From Gammaproteobacteria bacterium HGW-Gammaproteobacteria-13 (GTDB lineage: Bacteria; Pseudomonadota; Gammaproteobacteria; Pseudomonadales; Pseudomonadaceae): a stretch of 64,000 bases of DNA. The notes beneath the pieces were generated by a model. It was not told where the DNA came from, ran no database searches, and saw nothing but the letters and a program-made list of their open reading frames with translations. The stretch is taken from assembly GCA_002840155.1 (NCBI GenBank), contig PGZH01000009.1, forward strand, positions 124,001 through 188,000, in the 5' to 3' direction. Below are positions 8,611 through 16,360 of the stretch, piece after piece. The stretch's first letter is position 1, and each line of letters starts with the position of its first letter. The translations under genes and the position numbers were made by a program.

Positions 8611-9144
8611 TTACTCGGCTTCCTGCGCGGCCTTAAGCGCTTCATAGGCCGGCGCGGCGTAGATGCCGACTTCCACCGCCAACTCCATCACCCGCGCCAA
8701 GTCTGTGCTGTAGACCAGTACGGCTTGCAGCTCGTCATCCAGTGGCTCGCTGAAATCCAGCAAGACATACCCTTTGGTTTCCGGGCTGAGGCTGGCGAGT
8801 TGCACCTGGATGCGATTGAGCGCTTTCAGCGGCTCGACCTTGGCCAACTGCTTGGCTTTGAGCACAAAGCTCACCTCCGGGCCAAACGACTCGGTGATCT
8901 GCTGGAACAGCGCGTCATAGCTGTCGGCTTGGAACAGCACGGTTTCCGGCAGGCTGCCGACCACCACCCATTCGCCCAGCGGGATCGGGAAGCTGTCGTC
9001 GAAATTGATATCCGGGTTGGCGGCGAGAAACGCCTGCGGATCGGCATAGGCCTGGGCGGCCTCGGTGGCGATGCGCGTGACTTCTTCTGGCAGCATGCAG
9101 CCCGAGCTTATTTTGCTGATCAGTTCTTCGAGCTGGGCTTTCAT
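8611..9144 (-). CDS. Conserved hypothetical protein
   Basis: The preferred start is ATG 9144 with AGGA eight bases upstream; an ATG three codons earlier (9153) is also possible. The 177-residue protein (MKAQLEELISKISSGCMLPEE) is acidic, has no signal peptide or membrane segment, and appears to be mixed alpha/beta (LGEWVVVGSLPETVLF; VLLDFSEPLDDELQAVLVY). I do not recognise a family. It lies convergently to the FabH-like/sigma/anti-sigma operon with a hairpin between them, so it is transcribed separately. Confidence 0.7.
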   Translation of the reverse strand: MKAQLEELISKISSGCMLPEEVTRIATEAAQAYADPQAFLAANPDINFDDSFPIPLGEWVVVGSLPETVLFQADSYDALFQQITESFGPEVSFVLKAKQLAKVEPLKALNRIQVQLASLSPETKGYVLLDFSEPLDDELQAVLVYSTDLARVMELAVEVGIYAAPAYEALKAAQEAE

Positions 9145-9277
9145 TTGGGTCATCCTGCGGCATAAAAGAGGCCGGCAAGGATAGCCGCAAATGGCTGCAG
9201 AAGCTGCATGTTGGGCTATTTCGGGCCCGCACGGTGGCCAGCGTGCCACCTCTTGTAACGGCTCGGCATAGGGGCTG

Positions 9278-9297
9278 TCTGTACGGTACCGTACAGA
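9278..9297. promoter_or_regulatory. 20-bp perfect palindrome upstream of tandem Crp/Fnr genes
   Basis: TCTGTACGGT/ACCGTACAGA is a perfect 20-base inverted repeat, about 97 bases before the ATG of the first Crp/Fnr gene and followed at once by an AT-rich TATAAAAA stretch that could serve as -10. Such long GTAC-containing palindromes are typical TetR-family operators, but no TetR gene is in the window. It is not the TTGAT-N4-ATCAA type expected for Fnr. Confidence 0.6.
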
Positions 9298-9393
9298 TAT
9301 AAAAACAGATTGGATTATGCTGGTGCGTGCAGTTCAGGCTCTGTAGCGAGCGCATATCAATCGCCAACAGGCCTAAGAAGACCGGAGACAGTG

Positions 9394-10122
9394 ATGTCCG
9401 TAGCCCCCAATCCGCAGCAAAACCACCTACTTGCCGCCTTACCTGACGAAGTGCTGGAGCGCCTGTTGCCGCACCTTGAGCTGGTGGAGATGCCGCTGGG
9501 CATGGTGCTTTACGAATCGGGCGACACGCTGCGGCATGTCTACTTTCCCACCGATTCGATTGTGTCCCTGCTGTATGTGATGGAAAGCGGCGCCTCGGCG
9601 GAAATTTCCGTGGTGGGCAATGACGGGGTGATTGGCGTGGCGCTGTTTATGGGCGGCGAGAGCACCACCAGCCGGGCCATTGTGCAAAGTGCCGGCAGTG
9701 CTTATCGGGTGCTCGGCAAGCGCTTCAAGGAAGAGTTCAACCGCCATGGCGACATGCTGCAGTTGATGCTGCGTTACAGCCAGGCGCTGATTACCCAGAT
9801 GGCGCAGACAGCGGTGTGCAACCGCCACCACTCGATTGACCAGCAGCTGTGCCGCTGGCTATTGCTGTCGCTGGATCGCCTCTCCGGCAGTCAGCTGGCC
9901 ATGACCCAGGAACTGATCGCCAATATGCTCGGCGTGCGCCGTGAGGGCGTTACCGAGGCGGCCGGCAAACTGCACCGCCTGGGTGTGATCGATTACAGCC
10001 GTGGGCTGATCACTGTGCTGGATCGCGACAAGCTCGAACGCCTGAGCTGTGAGTGTTATGCCGTGGTCAAGCGCGAAACAGACCGCCTGCTGCCTTATAA
10101 AGTGGCGCATCCGGCGCACTAA
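9394..10122 (+). CDS. Crp/Fnr family transcriptional regulator (first of tandem pair)
   Basis: ATG 9394 has GGAG seven bases upstream. The 242-residue product has an N-terminal cyclic-nucleotide-binding-type beta-roll (MVLYESGDTLRHVYFPTDSI; VVGNDGVIGVALFMGG) and a C-terminal Crp-type winged helix (MTQELIANMLGVRREGVTEAAGKL). There is no N-terminal cysteine cluster like that of Fnr, so it does not look like an oxygen-sensing Fe-S protein, and the effector is unknown. A paralogue of the same architecture lies 152 bases downstream. Confidence 0.88.
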   Translation: MSVAPNPQQNHLLAALPDEVLERLLPHLELVEMPLGMVLYESGDTLRHVYFPTDSIVSLLYVMESGASAEISVVGNDGVIGVALFMGGESTTSRAIVQSAGSAYRVLGKRFKEEFNRHGDMLQLMLRYSQALITQMAQTAVCNRHHSIDQQLCRWLLLSLDRLSGSQLAMTQELIANMLGVRREGVTEAAGKLHRLGVIDYSRGLITVLDRDKLERLSCECYAVVKRETDRLLPYKVAHPAH

Positions 10123-10274
10123 CCTGTTACGCGCGCGGTTAGCAATTTAATGGCGTGGCTTGAGTGCCGTAGCGCACAGAGCTTTGCCGGGTGCTCAGGC
10201 AGACTGCAGCGGCGAGAGCGTCAGGCACCGCTGTCGTGCCATTCTTTGGCAAGCGTCGTGCTCGGGACAAGTGA

Positions 10275-10979
10275 ATGTCTGTTAAAGCACCGCTGCATAT
10301 CCTCAGCCTTCTGATCGAAGGGCTGCCGGCCAAACAACGCAAACAACTCCTTGAAAGCTGCGAACCGGTGGACCTGGTTTTCGGCAATGTGCTGCATGAG
10401 GCCAACCGGCCGATTCACCATGTGTACTTCCCCCTCAGCGGTTTTATCTCACTGGTCACCACCCTGGATGGGCATCAGCCGCTGGAAATGGGTTTGATCG
10501 GTAATGAAGGCATGCTCGGTGCGACCCTCGCTCTGGGCATCGGCCTGGCGCCCATGCGTGCGGTGGTGCAGGGCTCCGGTAGCGCCTTGCGCATCAGCAG
10601 CCAGTTGTTCAAGCAGGAGTTGCTCAGCAGCCCGGCGCTGTTGCGTTCTCTCAAACGCTACCTGTATGTGGTGCTGGCGCAGTTGTCACAGAGCGCGGCT
10701 TGCACGCATTTTCATGCAATCGAGCCGCGCCTGGCGCGCTGGCTGCTGATGACCCATGACCGCGCCCATGCCGATCATTTCCACCTGACCCATGAATTTC
10801 TCGCCGACATGCTCGGGGTGCGCCGCAGTGGGGTATCGATTGCCGCTGCGGCGTTGCAGGCGCGCGGTTTGATCAGCTACAGCCGGGGTGAGATCAATAT
10901 CCTTAACCGCGCCGGGCTGGAGCGCGCGGCCTGCGAGTGTTATGCGGCGTTGCAGGCCGATTACCGCGCGCAGTTCTAA
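10275..10979 (+). CDS. Crp/Fnr family transcriptional regulator (second of tandem pair)
   Basis: A 234-residue paralogue of the preceding gene with the same layout: beta-roll (VDLVFGNVLHEANRPIHHVY; MGLIGNEGMLGATLALG) and winged helix (LTHEFLADMLGVRRSGVSIAAAAL). ATG 10275 lacks a strong ribosome site, so expression may be low or the start uncertain. Its stop overlaps the stop of the convergent GGDEF-EAL gene by four bases. The tandem probably arose by duplication and the two copies have diverged substantially. Effector unknown. Confidence 0.85.
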   Translation: MSVKAPLHILSLLIEGLPAKQRKQLLESCEPVDLVFGNVLHEANRPIHHVYFPLSGFISLVTTLDGHQPLEMGLIGNEGMLGATLALGIGLAPMRAVVQGSGSALRISSQLFKQELLSSPALLRSLKRYLYVVLAQLSQSAACTHFHAIEPRLARWLLMTHDRAHADHFHLTHEFLADMLGVRRSGVSIAAAALQARGLISYSRGEINILNRAGLERAACECYAALQADYRAQF

Positions 10980-13102
10980 CCCTGGGTGCCGGTTACCTGG
11001 TGCAGCGTATTGATCGGCGAGCTGATGCCGCTGCGCAGCAGGTTGGCAAACTGCTCCGCGCTGACCGGGTGGCTGAACAGAAAGCCCTGGCCTTCGCTGC
11101 AGTGATGGTTGCGCAGAAACTCCAGCTGCGCAGTTTCTTCGATGCCTTCGGCGATCACGCGCTGATTGAGGCTATTGCCCATGGCGATTACGGCGCTGAC
11201 GATAATGCCGTTGCTGTTGTGGATGTCCTGAACAAAGGAGCGATCAATTTTCAGCACATCGATGGGGAACTGGTTGAGGTAGCTGAGGCTTGAGTAACCG
11301 GTGCCGAAGTCGTCCACCGCCAGTTGCACGCCGAGGGTTTTGAGCCGTTGCAGGATCGTGGCGCTGGCCTGAGCGTCGCGCATCAGCACGCTTTCGGTGA
11401 TCTCCAGCTGCAGGTTGTGGGGGTTAAGGCCGGTGACTCGCAGGGCACTTTCCACGCTGTCGACAAAGTCCTTGCGGCGAAACTCCATGGCCGAGATGTT
11501 CACTGCCACCGAATCCAGGGCATATCCACAGTTCTCCCAGCGCTTGGCCTGGGCACAGGCGTGCAGCAGCACCCAGCGGCCCAGTGGCACGATCAGCCCG
11601 CAGGCTTCGGCCACCGGAATAAAACGCGCCGGCAGAATCATGCCCCAGGCCGGGTGCTGCCAGCGGATCAGCGCTTCGGCGCTGGTGATTCTGCCGCTGT
11701 GCAGGTCGATCTTCGGCTGGTAGTGAAGGGTGAACTCGCTGTTCGCCATGGCCGTGCGCAGGTGCGCTTCGATCAACTGCCGTTCGACCGCGTGAACATT
11801 CATCTCCTGGCGGAAGAACTGGTAGTTGTTGCGGCCTTCCTCCTTGGCCAGGTACATCGCCGTGTCGGCATTCTTGATCAGGCCTTCGGCATCCGTGGCA
11901 TCGTTGGGGTAGGTGCTGATGCCGATGCTGGAGGTGATATGCAACTGCTGCTGGCCAATGCTGTGGCTTACGGCCAGGGCGCTGAGGATTTTTTCAGCGG
12001 TGCGCGCGGCATCTTCGGCCGAGTGGCTTTCGCTTAGCAGCACAACAAATTCGTCACCGCCCAGACGGCTGACCGTATCGGAGCTGCGCACACAGTCGCT
12101 CAGGCGCAGCGCTACCGCTTGCAGCAGCTGGTCGCCGACGCCGTGGCCAAGCGAATCGTTGATGTGCTTGAAGTTATCCAGGTCGAGAAACAGCAGCGCC
12201 AGGTGGCTGCTGCGCCGTTCGGCCAGGGCAATCGCCTGGTTGATCCGGTCATTGAGCAGGGCGCGGTTGGGCAGATTGGTCAGGGCGTCGTGCTGCGCCA
12301 GGTGGGTCATCTTTTCGGTCATGGCGTGGGCGGCGGTCATGTCGTGGAAGACCATCACCGCGCCTTTGAGGCGCCCGGCTGAATCATGGATCGGCGCGGC
12401 GGAATCTTCGATGGCGGACTCGCTGCCATCGCGGCGGATTAGTATCGTGCCGGCCGCCAGCACTTTGCTCTCATCGTGCTGCAGCACCTTGACGATGGGG
12501 TTGGCCACCGGCTCGCGGGTTTTATCGTTGACCAGGTGCATCACGCTGGCGATTGGCAGGCCATGGGCTTCGTCGAGTTGCCAGCCAGTCATATGTTCGG
12601 CGGCGCTGTTGAGGTAGTCGACGTTGCCCTGTAGATCGGTGCTGATCACCGCATCACTGATCGAGTTGAGCGTCAGTTCGGCGCGGGCTTTTTCGATGAA
12701 CAGCGCTTCTTCCACGGCCTTGCGCAGGATGATATTGCGCAGCGACTGCGGCACCAGAGAGCTGCCCAGATACCCCTTGGACAGGCAGCCCTGGGCGCCA
12801 CGGCGGATCGCCTCATCGGTCTGCGCATCGTCATCAATATCGCTAAGGGTCATGATCGGGATGCTCGGCACCAGGGCGAACAACTGATCAAAGGTCGCCA
12901 GGCCCTGGCTGTCGGGCAACTCCAGATCCACCAGAATGGCATCTATGGCTTTGTGCCCAGCGGCTTGCAAGCGCGCTATAGCGAGGTCCAGGCGAGTTAA
13001 CGATTCGCTGCTAAAGGGTCCGTCCTGGGCTCTTTTCAGGGCTTTTTCCAGTGTCTCGGCATCTTTACAGTCAGCGGTGATGATCAGAATGCGATTAACC
13101 AT
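10976..13102 (-). CDS. Receiver-PAS-GGDEF-EAL cyclic-di-GMP protein
   Basis: A 708-residue protein without membrane segments. In order: a response-regulator receiver (about 4-125, phosphoacceptor Asp59 in LVDLELPDS), a PAS domain (about 140-250), a diguanylate cyclase domain with intact GGDEF (RLGGDEFVVLLSES), and an EAL phosphodiesterase domain with the catalytic motifs EALIRW and DDFGTGYSSL. Both enzymatic motifs look complete, so the protein could make or degrade c-di-GMP depending on its input. No histidine kinase gene is adjacent. An imperfect TGCGCAA/TTGCGCA repeat lies just upstream. Confidence 0.93.
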   Translation of the reverse strand: MVNRILIITADCKDAETLEKALKRAQDGPFSSESLTRLDLAIARLQAAGHKAIDAILVDLELPDSQGLATFDQLFALVPSIPIMTLSDIDDDAQTDEAIRRGAQGCLSKGYLGSSLVPQSLRNIILRKAVEEALFIEKARAELTLNSISDAVISTDLQGNVDYLNSAAEHMTGWQLDEAHGLPIASVMHLVNDKTREPVANPIVKVLQHDESKVLAAGTILIRRDGSESAIEDSAAPIHDSAGRLKGAVMVFHDMTAAHAMTEKMTHLAQHDALTNLPNRALLNDRINQAIALAERRSSHLALLFLDLDNFKHINDSLGHGVGDQLLQAVALRLSDCVRSSDTVSRLGGDEFVVLLSESHSAEDAARTAEKILSALAVSHSIGQQQLHITSSIGISTYPNDATDAEGLIKNADTAMYLAKEEGRNNYQFFRQEMNVHAVERQLIEAHLRTAMANSEFTLHYQPKIDLHSGRITSAEALIRWQHPAWGMILPARFIPVAEACGLIVPLGRWVLLHACAQAKRWENCGYALDSVAVNISAMEFRRKDFVDSVESALRVTGLNPHNLQLEITESVLMRDAQASATILQRLKTLGVQLAVDDFGTGYSSLSYLNQFPIDVLKIDRSFVQDIHNSNGIIVSAVIAMGNSLNQRVIAEGIEETAQLEFLRNHHCSEGQGFLFSHPVSAEQFANLLRSGISSPINTLHQVTGTQG

Positions 13103-13202
13103 GATGCCAATACGTCCTTGCGCAACATTGCGCAGGGCGTATTAAGCGCTGCGTTGCCGATATGGCAGTAACCTTCGTGGTGAGTGCAGGGTTGCAGCGC
13201 AC

Positions 13203-13502
13203 TCAGAAACGTAGCTTTGGCAGGGCTGGCTCATCGTTTTGTGGTGCCTTGACCGGCAGGTTGATCCAGCGGTTGCCTGGACGCTCCGTGCTATTGGCGG
13301 GGGTGGCACTCTCTGTTTCGGGCTGCAGTCTGGCGTTGTAGAGGTCGTCGCGCTCGCCCGCTGCGGCGCCCGGTGCGTGTAGCGGTGCGCGGCTGAACAC
13401 GTCAGGCGCAAAAAACTCAGCATATGCGCTGCCGCTTAGCAGCGTCGCCAGTATCAGGGCGCTGGAGCGGGTCATTGCGCGGGTGTATCCAAGCCTGTGC
13501 AT
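13203..13502 (-). CDS. Small exported protein of unknown function
   Basis: ATG 13502 has a strong GGAGAG five bases upstream and gives a 99-residue product. Residues 1-28 form a signal peptide (ending LLSGSAYA). The mature part is short, proline-rich and polar (NRWINLPVKAPQNDEPALPKLRF) without cysteines. I do not recognise a family. It is on the same strand as, and downstream of nothing obvious; the GGDEF-EAL gene follows 100 bases later, so co-transcription is possible. Confidence 0.6.
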   Translation of the reverse strand: MHRLGYTRAMTRSSALILATLLSGSAYAEFFAPDVFSRAPLHAPGAAAGERDDLYNARLQPETESATPANSTERPGNRWINLPVKAPQNDEPALPKLRF

Positions 13503-13553
13503 CTCATCTCTCCATGGCAGCCGAGGTTTATCGGGTGCCTTTCCAACGTACAA

Positions 13554-13882
13554 CGTCTGGCTGCGGCGATTGGCCCTCGCGAGCGTCGATAACTGCGTGC
13601 TCGTTCAGCGAGGTTTTTGCTCAGGGAGGCACCGCGCGGCCTGTGGCAGGGCGTGCGAGCGTAGAGGCAAGGCGCTGGGTGGTTATGTCCATAATGACCT
13701 CTGAGCAAATCCCATGCTGGCGCAGATAACGTGGGCAAGGCTCTTAGATACATGGCTTGCCGGGCTGTTGTCAGTGCGCTATCGCACCTAGCGTGCATAC
13801 GGCTTAAAGCCTGCTCGGTTTAGCCAGTCAGGCTGCTAAACTGGCGCACTTTTCACCGCCCGATCATCCTCTGGAGCCCCTT
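13554..13882. other. Intergenic region upstream of pgm
   Basis: This 329-base region has no credible gene. It contains a GTTTAGC/GCTAAAC inverted repeat (13819-13841) close to pgm, which could be a hairpin or regulator site. Nothing else stands out. Confidence 0.5.
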
Positions 13883-15535
13883 GTGAGCCCGCGTATTCAC
13901 CCTTTGGCCGGTCAGCCGGCACCTGCGACCCTGTTGACCGATATCTCTGCGCTGCTGGCAGCCTATTACGATCTGCAGCCGGACCTGAGCGTGGCCAGCC
14001 AGCGCGTGGCGTTTGGCACCTCCGGGCATCGCGGCAGCTCCCTGGCGCACAGCTTCAACCAGGCGCATGTGCTGGCGATCAGTCAGGCGATCTGTGATTA
14101 CCGCAGCAGCCAGGGCATCAGCGGTCCGCTGTTTATCGGTGCCGATACCCACGCGCTGTCGCAACCGGCGCTGGACAGCGCGCTTGAAGTGCTGGCGGCC
14201 AATGGCGTGCAGACCATGATCTCCGCCGGCGGTGAGTTCACCCCGACGCCGGCGATCAGCCAGGCCATTCTGGTGCACAACCAGGGCCGCAGTTCGTGCC
14301 TGGCCGATGGCATCGTTATCACCCCTTCGCACAACCCGCCGGACAGCGGCGGCTTCAAGTACAACCCCACTAATGGCGGCCCGGCTGACAGCGATATCAC
14401 CACCTGGGTGCAGAACCGCGCCAATGCGCTGCTCGAAGGCGGCCTGCGCGAGGTCAAACGTATGCCCCTGGCGCAGGCGCGCCAGGCCGCCAATGTGCAG
14501 GAATACGATTACCTCGGCAGCTATGTGAATGACCTGGGCAATGTCATTGACTTCGCGCCGATTCGCGCCGCCGGTCTGCGTCTGGGTGTCGACCCGTTGG
14601 GCGGCGCCGGCGTGCATTACTGGGGCCGCATCGCCGAGCAGTACGGCCTCAATCTGCATGTGGTGAGCGAGATTATCGATCCGCAGTTCGCCTTTATGAG
14701 CCTGGACTGGGACGGGCAGATCCGCATGGACCCATCCTCCAGCCATGCCATGCAGCGCCTGATTGGCCTGAAGAACGGCTACGACATCGCCTTCGCCTGC
14801 GACACCGACTACGACCGTCACGGCATCGTCGCGCCAAGCGTCGGCCTGCTGCCGGCCAACCACTTCCTCAGCGTGGCCATCGATTACCTGTTCCAGCATC
14901 GTCCGCAGTGGAGCGCCAGCGCGGCGGTGGGCAAAACCCTGGTCAGCAGCGCGATGATCGACCGCGTCGCTGCACGCTTGGGGCGGCCGTTGCAGGAAGT
15001 GCCGGTGGGTTTCAAATGGTTTGCCGGCGGCCTGTTCGATGGCTCCCTGGGTTTTGGCGGCGAGGAGAGCGCCGGGGCGACCTTCCTGCGCCGTGATGGC
15101 CGGGTCTGGACCACCGACAAGGACGGCATCGCGTTGGCCCTGCTGGCCGCCGAGATGACCGCCGTGACTGGGCGTGACCCGGGCGAGTTGTACCAGGGGC
15201 TGAGCGATGAGTTCGGCGCGATTTATGCCGACCGCGTTGATGCGCCGGCCACGCCTGTACAGAAAAAAGCCCTGGGCAAACTCTCGCCCGCGCAGATCAG
15301 CAGCCGTGAGCTGGCGGGTGATGCCATCACCCAGGTGCTCGACAAGGCGCCGGGCAATGGCGCGGCGATTGGCGGGATCAAGGTGGTCAGCGCAGGCGGC
15401 TGGTTTGCCGCGCGGCCATCGGGCACTGAAGACATCTACAAGATCTACGCCGAGAGCTTTCGCGATGCCGCGCACCTGCAGCGCATCTTTAGCGAGGCGC
15501 AGCAGATCGTGGATGGCGCACTGACCGGCGAATAG
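13883..15535 (+). CDS. pgm: Phosphoglucomutase (alpha-D-glucose phosphate-specific)
   Basis: The GTG start at 13883 has GGAG seven bases upstream. The 550-residue length matches bacterial Pgm (about 546). The enzyme interconverts glucose-6-phosphate and glucose-1-phosphate in the cytoplasm. Visible motifs are TSGHRGSS (residue 46 on), the phosphoserine loop TPSHNPP (Ser149), the metal loop DTDYDRHG and the sugar-binding GGEESAG, plus the phosphate-binding RPSGTED near the end. Glucose-1-phosphate is the precursor of UDP-glucose, the donor for the cyclic glucan synthase encoded 0.8 kb downstream on the opposite strand. Confidence 0.96.
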   Translation: MSPRIHPLAGQPAPATLLTDISALLAAYYDLQPDLSVASQRVAFGTSGHRGSSLAHSFNQAHVLAISQAICDYRSSQGISGPLFIGADTHALSQPALDSALEVLAANGVQTMISAGGEFTPTPAISQAILVHNQGRSSCLADGIVITPSHNPPDSGGFKYNPTNGGPADSDITTWVQNRANALLEGGLREVKRMPLAQARQAANVQEYDYLGSYVNDLGNVIDFAPIRAAGLRLGVDPLGGAGVHYWGRIAEQYGLNLHVVSEIIDPQFAFMSLDWDGQIRMDPSSSHAMQRLIGLKNGYDIAFACDTDYDRHGIVAPSVGLLPANHFLSVAIDYLFQHRPQWSASAAVGKTLVSSAMIDRVAARLGRPLQEVPVGFKWFAGGLFDGSLGFGGEESAGATFLRRDGRVWTTDKDGIALALLAAEMTAVTGRDPGELYQGLSDEFGAIYADRVDAPATPVQKKALGKLSPAQISSRELAGDAITQVLDKAPGNGAAIGGIKVVSAGGWFAARPSGTEDIYKIYAESFRDAAHLQRIFSEAQQIVDGALTGE

Positions 15536-15663
15536 AGCGGCGCCCGTTGGTGCGATAGCGCACCGACGGCGGCTGCAGTGGCGTACAGGATGAAGAAGCG
15601 CTTGGGGGCCATGTCGGCACCTGTTGTTTCGGCGCGCTGCAGTGACTCATCAAGGAGAACGCC

Positions 15664-15822
15664 ATGAGCCTGGGTACCATTCTATTGATCGTGCTGGTGC
15701 TGTTGTTGGTCGGCGCCATACCGGCCTGGCCACACAGCCGCAGCTGGGGCTACGGGCCTACGGGCGGCTTGGGCGTAGTGGTGATTGTGCTGTTGGTGCT
15801 GCTGTTAATGGGCCGAATTTAA
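15664..15822 (+). CDS. DUF3309 family small membrane peptide
   Basis: A 52-residue peptide starting MSLGTILLIVLVLLLVGAIPAWPHSR with two hydrophobic segments separated by WGYGPTGG. Sequence and length fit the DUF3309 family of tiny membrane proteins common in proteobacteria. ATG 15664 has AAGGAG nine bases upstream. It was too short for an automatic ORF list, but the strong ribosome site and family match support it. Function unknown. Confidence 0.85.
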   Translation: MSLGTILLIVLVLLLVGAIPAWPHSRSWGYGPTGGLGVVVIVLLVLLLMGRI

Positions 15823-15849
15823 AGCTGCCATAGCAACATGCGTAGCCTT

Positions 15850-15929
15850 TGTAGGAGCGGGGGGCGCCTAGTTCCATGCCCGCGAATCGATGTCGATGAA
15901 AAGCATCGCGGGCATGGCCCGCTCCTACA
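15850..15929. repeat. Pseudomonas-type intergenic inverted repeat
   Basis: TGTAGGAGCGG at the left end pairs with CCGCTCCTACA at the right end, and the inner CATGCCCGCGA pairs with TCGCGGGCATG. This is the long hairpin of the common Pseudomonas GTAGGAGC intergenic repeat family. Confidence 0.8.
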
Positions 15930-16003
15930 GGTTGCGTAGAACCTTCCACCTGATCTGATCAGGCGTTAGTCTGCGCAGCGTATCCCCCCGCTGTGGTCGC
16001 CGC

Positions 16004-16360
16004 ATGTACCGTCTTGATCTGAAAATCCGCCTGCATAACGGCTCCGACATTGCCATCGGCCCCGGCAAGGCCGAGCTGTTGGCGGCTATCGCCCAGCACG
16101 GCTCGATCAGCGCCGCCGCGCGCGCCATGGGCATGTCCTATCGGCGTGCCTGGCTGTTGGTGGAAACCATGAACCGCAGCTTCAAGCAGCCGCTGGTCAG
16201 CACCCTGGCCGGCGGCAAGCAGGGCGGTGGCACCCAACTTACCGCCACCGGCGAGCGGGTTCTGCAGCGCTATCAGGCCGTCTGCACCGCCGCGTTGGCA
16301 GCGGTGCAGGGTGGTTGCGACGAGTTGGCCGAGTTGCTGGCCGAACCCGCCCCGCTATAG
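16004..16360 (+). CDS. ModE N-terminal-like winged-helix protein
   Basis: A 118-residue single-domain protein resembling the N-terminal DNA-binding domain of ModE/LysR-type regulators (AIAQHGSISAAARAMGMSYRRAWLLVETMN). The molybdate-binding MOP domain of full ModE is absent. Similar one-domain proteins regulate molybdenum enzyme or transport genes, but none is nearby. The 3' end overlaps the convergent glucan synthase gene by six bases. Target genes are unknown. Confidence 0.82.
   Translation: MYRLDLKIRLHNGSDIAIGPGKAELLAAIAQHGSISAAARAMGMSYRRAWLLVETMNRSFKQPLVSTLAGGKQGGGTQLTATGERVLQRYQAVCTAALAAVQGGCDELAELLAEPAPL

Noticed and set aside
13119-13134. TGCGCAA-CA-TTGCGCA repeat before the GGDEF-EAL gene
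   Set aside because: Short, GC-rich and close to the ribosome site; it may be a small hairpin, but there is no independent evidence for an operator.
13853-15475. 540-residue open frame on the minus strand
   Set aside because: Antisense to pgm along its full length, which has perfect phosphoglucomutase motifs; the composition is typical of shadow frames.
15489-15719. Minus-strand frames opposite the pgm/DUF3309 gap (for example one starting MAPKRFFILYATAAAVG)
   Set aside because: The first residues look like a signal peptide, but the frame then runs antisense into pgm with no ribosome site or family match.
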